A stretch of DNA of 36,441 nucleotides from Hydrogenophaga sp. (GTDB lineage Bacteria; Pseudomonadota; Gammaproteobacteria; Burkholderiales; Burkholderiaceae_C). Under the pieces are notes generated by a model, which searched no databases, was not told the DNA's origin, and worked only from the letters and a program-made list of their open reading frames with translations. Shown one piece after another: positions 34,047 through 36,441 of the stretch. Both the position numbers and the translations under genes were made by a program. Numbering within the stretch: the first letter of the stretch is position 1; each line of letters begins with the position of its first letter. Where the stretch lies: assembly GCA_021154985.1 (NCBI GenBank), contig JAJNQE010000010.1, positions 1 to 36,441 on the forward strand, in the 5' to 3' direction.

Positions 34047-35017
34047 CGATCACACACGGCGGGCCGGACGCGCTGGGCGTGCCCCGCTGGGACTTCTCCA
34101 CCAACGCCAACGCCTGCGGCCCCTGCCCGGGCGCGCTGGCCGCCGTGCAGCAAGCGGATGCGCGCCACTACCCCGACCCCGCTTACACGGCGCTGCGCGA
34201 ATCGCTGGCGGCCTTTCACTCGGTGGACGCCGCGCGCATCGTGCTGGCGGGCAGCGCGAGCGAGTTCATCGGCCGTTTCACCGCCTGGGTGGCGCGCGAG
34301 GGCGGCCGGCGCGTCTGGCTGCCGGCGCTGGCCTATGGCGACTACGCCCACGCCTCGCAGGTCTGTGAGCTGGAACGCATGCGCGACCCGGCGCGAGCCC
34401 ACCTGGCCTGGCTGTGCGAGCCGGCGAGTCCACTGGGCGAGGCCGAACCACAGGCGCACCGGGTGGTGGCGTCGGGCGCGCGGGTGGTGCTCGACCGCGC
34501 CTACGAACCGCTGCGCCTGAGCGGGCGCAGCAGCCTGGAGCCCGCCACGCTGCAGCAGGTGTGGCAACTCTGGACGCCCAACAAGGCGATGGGTTTGACG
34601 GGGGTGCGCGGCGCCTACGCCATCGCGCCCGCGTGCGCCGTGCCCGAAGCGCGCGCGCTCGATCAACTGGCGCCCTCGTGGCCGCTGGGTGCACACGCTG
34701 TGGCCCTGCTCGACGCCTGGGTGTCGCCTGCCGCACAAGACTGGCTGGCGCACAGCTTGCAAAGCTTGGCCCGCTGGAAAGCAGAACAACAGGCCATGCT
34801 GACGGAACTGGGTTGGACCGTCTTGCCCAGCGACGCCAACTATTTCTGTGCCGCGCCGCCGCGTTCGCTGGATGCGGTGGCGCTGCGAGCGGCCGGCATC
34901 AAGCTGCGCGACACCGCGTCTTTGGGCTTGCCGGGCCATTGGCGCCTGGGCGTGTTGCCGCCCGAGGCGCAGTCGGCCTTGCGCACGGCGCTGCGCTGCG
35001 CAGAGGTGTCGCTGTGA
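34043..35017 (+). CDS. cobC: Threonine-phosphate decarboxylase-like PLP enzyme (CobC/CobD type)
   Basis: 324 aa. Fold type I PLP enzyme related to histidinol-phosphate aminotransferase; in B12 synthesis such proteins decarboxylate L-threonine phosphate to aminopropanol phosphate, the partner substrate of the upstream cbiB product. Seen: FSTNANACGPCPGALAA at the start, YPDPAYTALRESLAAF, D151 and Y154 in VVLDRAYEPLRL, and the Schiff-base lysine K181 in WTPNKAMGLTGVRGAYA. It is a little shorter than Salmonella CobD. The symbol follows the Pseudomonas denitrificans name. Starts and stops overlap both neighbours by 4 bp. Confidence 0.88.
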   Translation: MTITHGGPDALGVPRWDFSTNANACGPCPGALAAVQQADARHYPDPAYTALRESLAAFHSVDAARIVLAGSASEFIGRFTAWVAREGGRRVWLPALAYGDYAHASQVCELERMRDPARAHLAWLCEPASPLGEAEPQAHRVVASGARVVLDRAYEPLRLSGRSSLEPATLQQVWQLWTPNKAMGLTGVRGAYAIAPACAVPEARALDQLAPSWPLGAHAVALLDAWVSPAAQDWLAHSLQSLARWKAEQQAMLTELGWTVLPSDANYFCAAPPRSLDAVALRAAGIKLRDTASLGLPGHWRLGVLPPEAQSALRTALRCAEVSL

Positions 35018-36441
35018 CCGCGCGCTGCGTGATGGTGCTGGGCACGACCAGCGGTGCCGGCAAGAGCTGGCTCACCACCGCGCTGTGTCGGCACTATGCG
35101 CGTTCGGGCTTGAAAGTCGCGCCGTTCAAGGCTCAGAACATGAGCAACAACGCTCGGGTGGTGGCCGGCGGCGAGATCGGATCGGCCCAATACTTTCAGT
35201 CGCTTGCCGCACAAGCTGAGCCCGATGTGCGCATGAACCCGCTGCTGCTCAAGCCCGAGGCCGACACGCGCAGCCAGGTGGTGCTGATGGGGCATGTGAA
35301 CGAGGCGCTCTCCAACATGCCGTGGCGTGGCCGCAGCCTGCACGTGTGGCCGCAGATCGCCGCTGCGCTCGATGCCCTGATGGAGGAGAACGACGTGGTG
35401 GTGATCGAAGGCGCGGGCTCGCCGGCCGAGATCAACCTGCACGCCAGCGACATCGTGAACATGCGCGTGGCGCGGCACGCGCAGGCGCGCTGCCTGCTGG
35501 TGAGCGACATCGACCGCGGTGGCGCCTTTGCCCACCTCTACGGCACCTGGGCGCTGCTGCCCACTGAGGAGCGCACGCTCATCCACGGCTTTGTGCTCAA
35601 CAAGTTCCGCGGCGATGCGAGCTTGCTCGCACCCGCGCCGCAGATGCTGCAAGACCTCACCGGTGTGCCCACCGTGGCCACGCTTCCGATGTGGTGGCAG
35701 CACGGCCTGCCGGAGGAGGACGGTGTGTTCGATGACAAGACCCGCGCGGCCGGCGTGGTGCAGAAAACCATCGCCGTCATCGCCTACCCGCGCATCAGCA
35801 ACCTCGACGAGTTCCAGCCGCTCAAGAACGTGCCGGGCGTGCGTCTGGTCTGGGCGCGCACTCCCGCCGACTGCGCGGGTGCCGACTGGATCGTGCTGCC
35901 CGGCAGCAAGGCCACTGCGGCCGACCTGGCCTGGCTGCGCACGCAGGGCCTGGACCGCGCCATCGCCGCGCACGCGGCGCAAGGAGGGGCGGTGCTGGGT
36001 GTGTGTGGCGGGCTGCAGATGCTGGGCGAGGCCTTGATTGATACCCATGGCATAGAACCTTTGGCTTTGGGCAACGCACCCGGCCTGGGCTTGCTGCCGC
36101 TGGTGACGCAGTTCGACCTGCAGAAGACGGTGCGCCACACACACACCACGTTCGGCGCCCTGCATGGCGCGTGGGCCGCGCTCTCGGGCGTGGACGCGGC
36201 GGGCTATGAAATCCACCACGGCCAGACCGCGCAGCACCCGGCCATGGCGGCGGGTGGCGACATTGCAAGGGAAGTGCTGCCCGGCGGCCTGGGCTGGCAG
36301 AACGCGGCGGGCAACGTGCTCGGCGTCTACCTGCACGGCCTGTTCGAAGACCCGCGCGTGCTGCAGGCGCTGTTTGGTGCCACCGCGCCCACGCTGGAAA
36401 CCGTGTTCGACGGCCTGGCCGATTTCATCGAAACCCACTTC
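35014..36441 (+). CDS. cobQ: Cobyric acid synthase (3' end outside window)
   Basis: 476 codons are visible and the frame is still open at the last base; the usual length of about 485-490 aa means only the last residues are missing. The start is the GTG at 35014, overlapping the previous stop as GTGA with AGAGG upstream. CobQ/CbiP amidates side chains b, d, e and g. Motifs: LGTTSGAGKSWL (P-loop-like), APFKAQNMSNNA, VVIEGAGSPAEINL, VSDIDRGGAFAHLYGT, and the glutamine amidotransferase Cys in VLGVCGGLQMLG, with a late HGLFED segment. It should be followed by further B12 assembly genes outside the window. Confidence 0.94.
   Translation, partial: MTARCVMVLGTTSGAGKSWLTTALCRHYARSGLKVAPFKAQNMSNNARVVAGGEIGSAQYFQSLAAQAEPDVRMNPLLLKPEADTRSQVVLMGHVNEALSNMPWRGRSLHVWPQIAAALDALMEENDVVVIEGAGSPAEINLHASDIVNMRVARHAQARCLLVSDIDRGGAFAHLYGTWALLPTEERTLIHGFVLNKFRGDASLLAPAPQMLQDLTGVPTVATLPMWWQHGLPEEDGVFDDKTRAAGVVQKTIAVIAYPRISNLDEFQPLKNVPGVRLVWARTPADCAGADWIVLPGSKATAADLAWLRTQGLDRAIAAHAAQGGAVLGVCGGLQMLGEALIDTHGIEPLALGNAPGLGLLPLVTQFDLQKTVRHTHTTFGALHGAWAALSGVDAAGYEIHHGQTAQHPAMAAGGDIAREVLPGGLGWQNAAGNVLGVYLHGLFEDPRVLQALFGATAPTLETVFDGLADFIETHF

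Noticed and set aside
1..36441. tRNA, rRNA, insertion sequences, prophage or integrase genes
   Set aside because: None was seen: no transposase or integrase motif, no CCA-type tRNA ends and no terminal inverted repeats were recognised by eye. A tRNA or Rfam scan could still find small RNAs I missed.

Overview
This is a high-GC window in which coding sequence covers nearly everything on both strands. Gene content and order point to a betaproteobacterium of the Burkholderiales, most likely Comamonadaceae (Hydrogenophaga/Acidovorax-like). The supporting signs are a histone-H1-like AAPAKK/SWIB protein, a zapB-like - zapA - 6S RNA - TauE order, a repeat I associate from memory with this family, and a B12 riboswitch with late cobalamin genes. 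The taxon is inferred from gene style, not from a marker gene.

Left part (1-12.4 kb). The 3' end of a thiamine-diphosphate enzyme is followed by a NarL-type response regulator. That gene converges on a very large minus-strand gene (1072-7317, 2081 aa), which fuses a GMC/cholesterol-oxidase-like flavoenzyme, a central membrane segment, an alpha/beta hydrolase and a PhoD-like metallophosphatase. A membrane hybrid histidine kinase lies 7 bp upstream in the same operon. Divergent from the kinase, across a perfect 14-bp palindrome, is an unrecognised large lipoprotein. Next come a PAS-LuxR regulator and a Crp/Fnr regulator.

Middle part (12.4-20.6 kb). A minus-strand trio encodes a class III nucleotide cyclase with TolB-like and TPR regions, a vanadium-haloperoxidase/PAP2-like protein with eight SGGA repeats at its N-terminus, and a subtilisin-like protease with no visible signal peptide. 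The protease 5' end contains a 66-bp repeat with three in-phase copies of its start signal. Then follow the SWIB/H1-like protein with a clear terminator, RraA, a TauE/SafE permease, 6S RNA (found by its closing stem and conserved hairpin), ZapA and a ZapB-like coiled coil.

Right part (20.6-36.4 kb). A cobalamin riboswitch precedes btuB and an apparently continuous run of genes to the window end: cbiA, a BtuF-like protein without signal peptide, cobU/cobP, btuF-like, btuC, btuD, cobO, then bioB-bioA-bioD-bioF, then cbiB, cobC/cobD-like and cobQ (truncated by the window). Almost every junction is an overlap or a gap of 24 bp or less. The biotin pathway is therefore physically embedded in, and probably co-transcribed with, the B12 uptake and late-assembly genes.

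The best candidates for undescribed biology are the three-enzyme fusion with its linked kinase and regulator, the cyclase/haloperoxidase/protease operon, and the biotin genes inside a B12-riboswitch operon.
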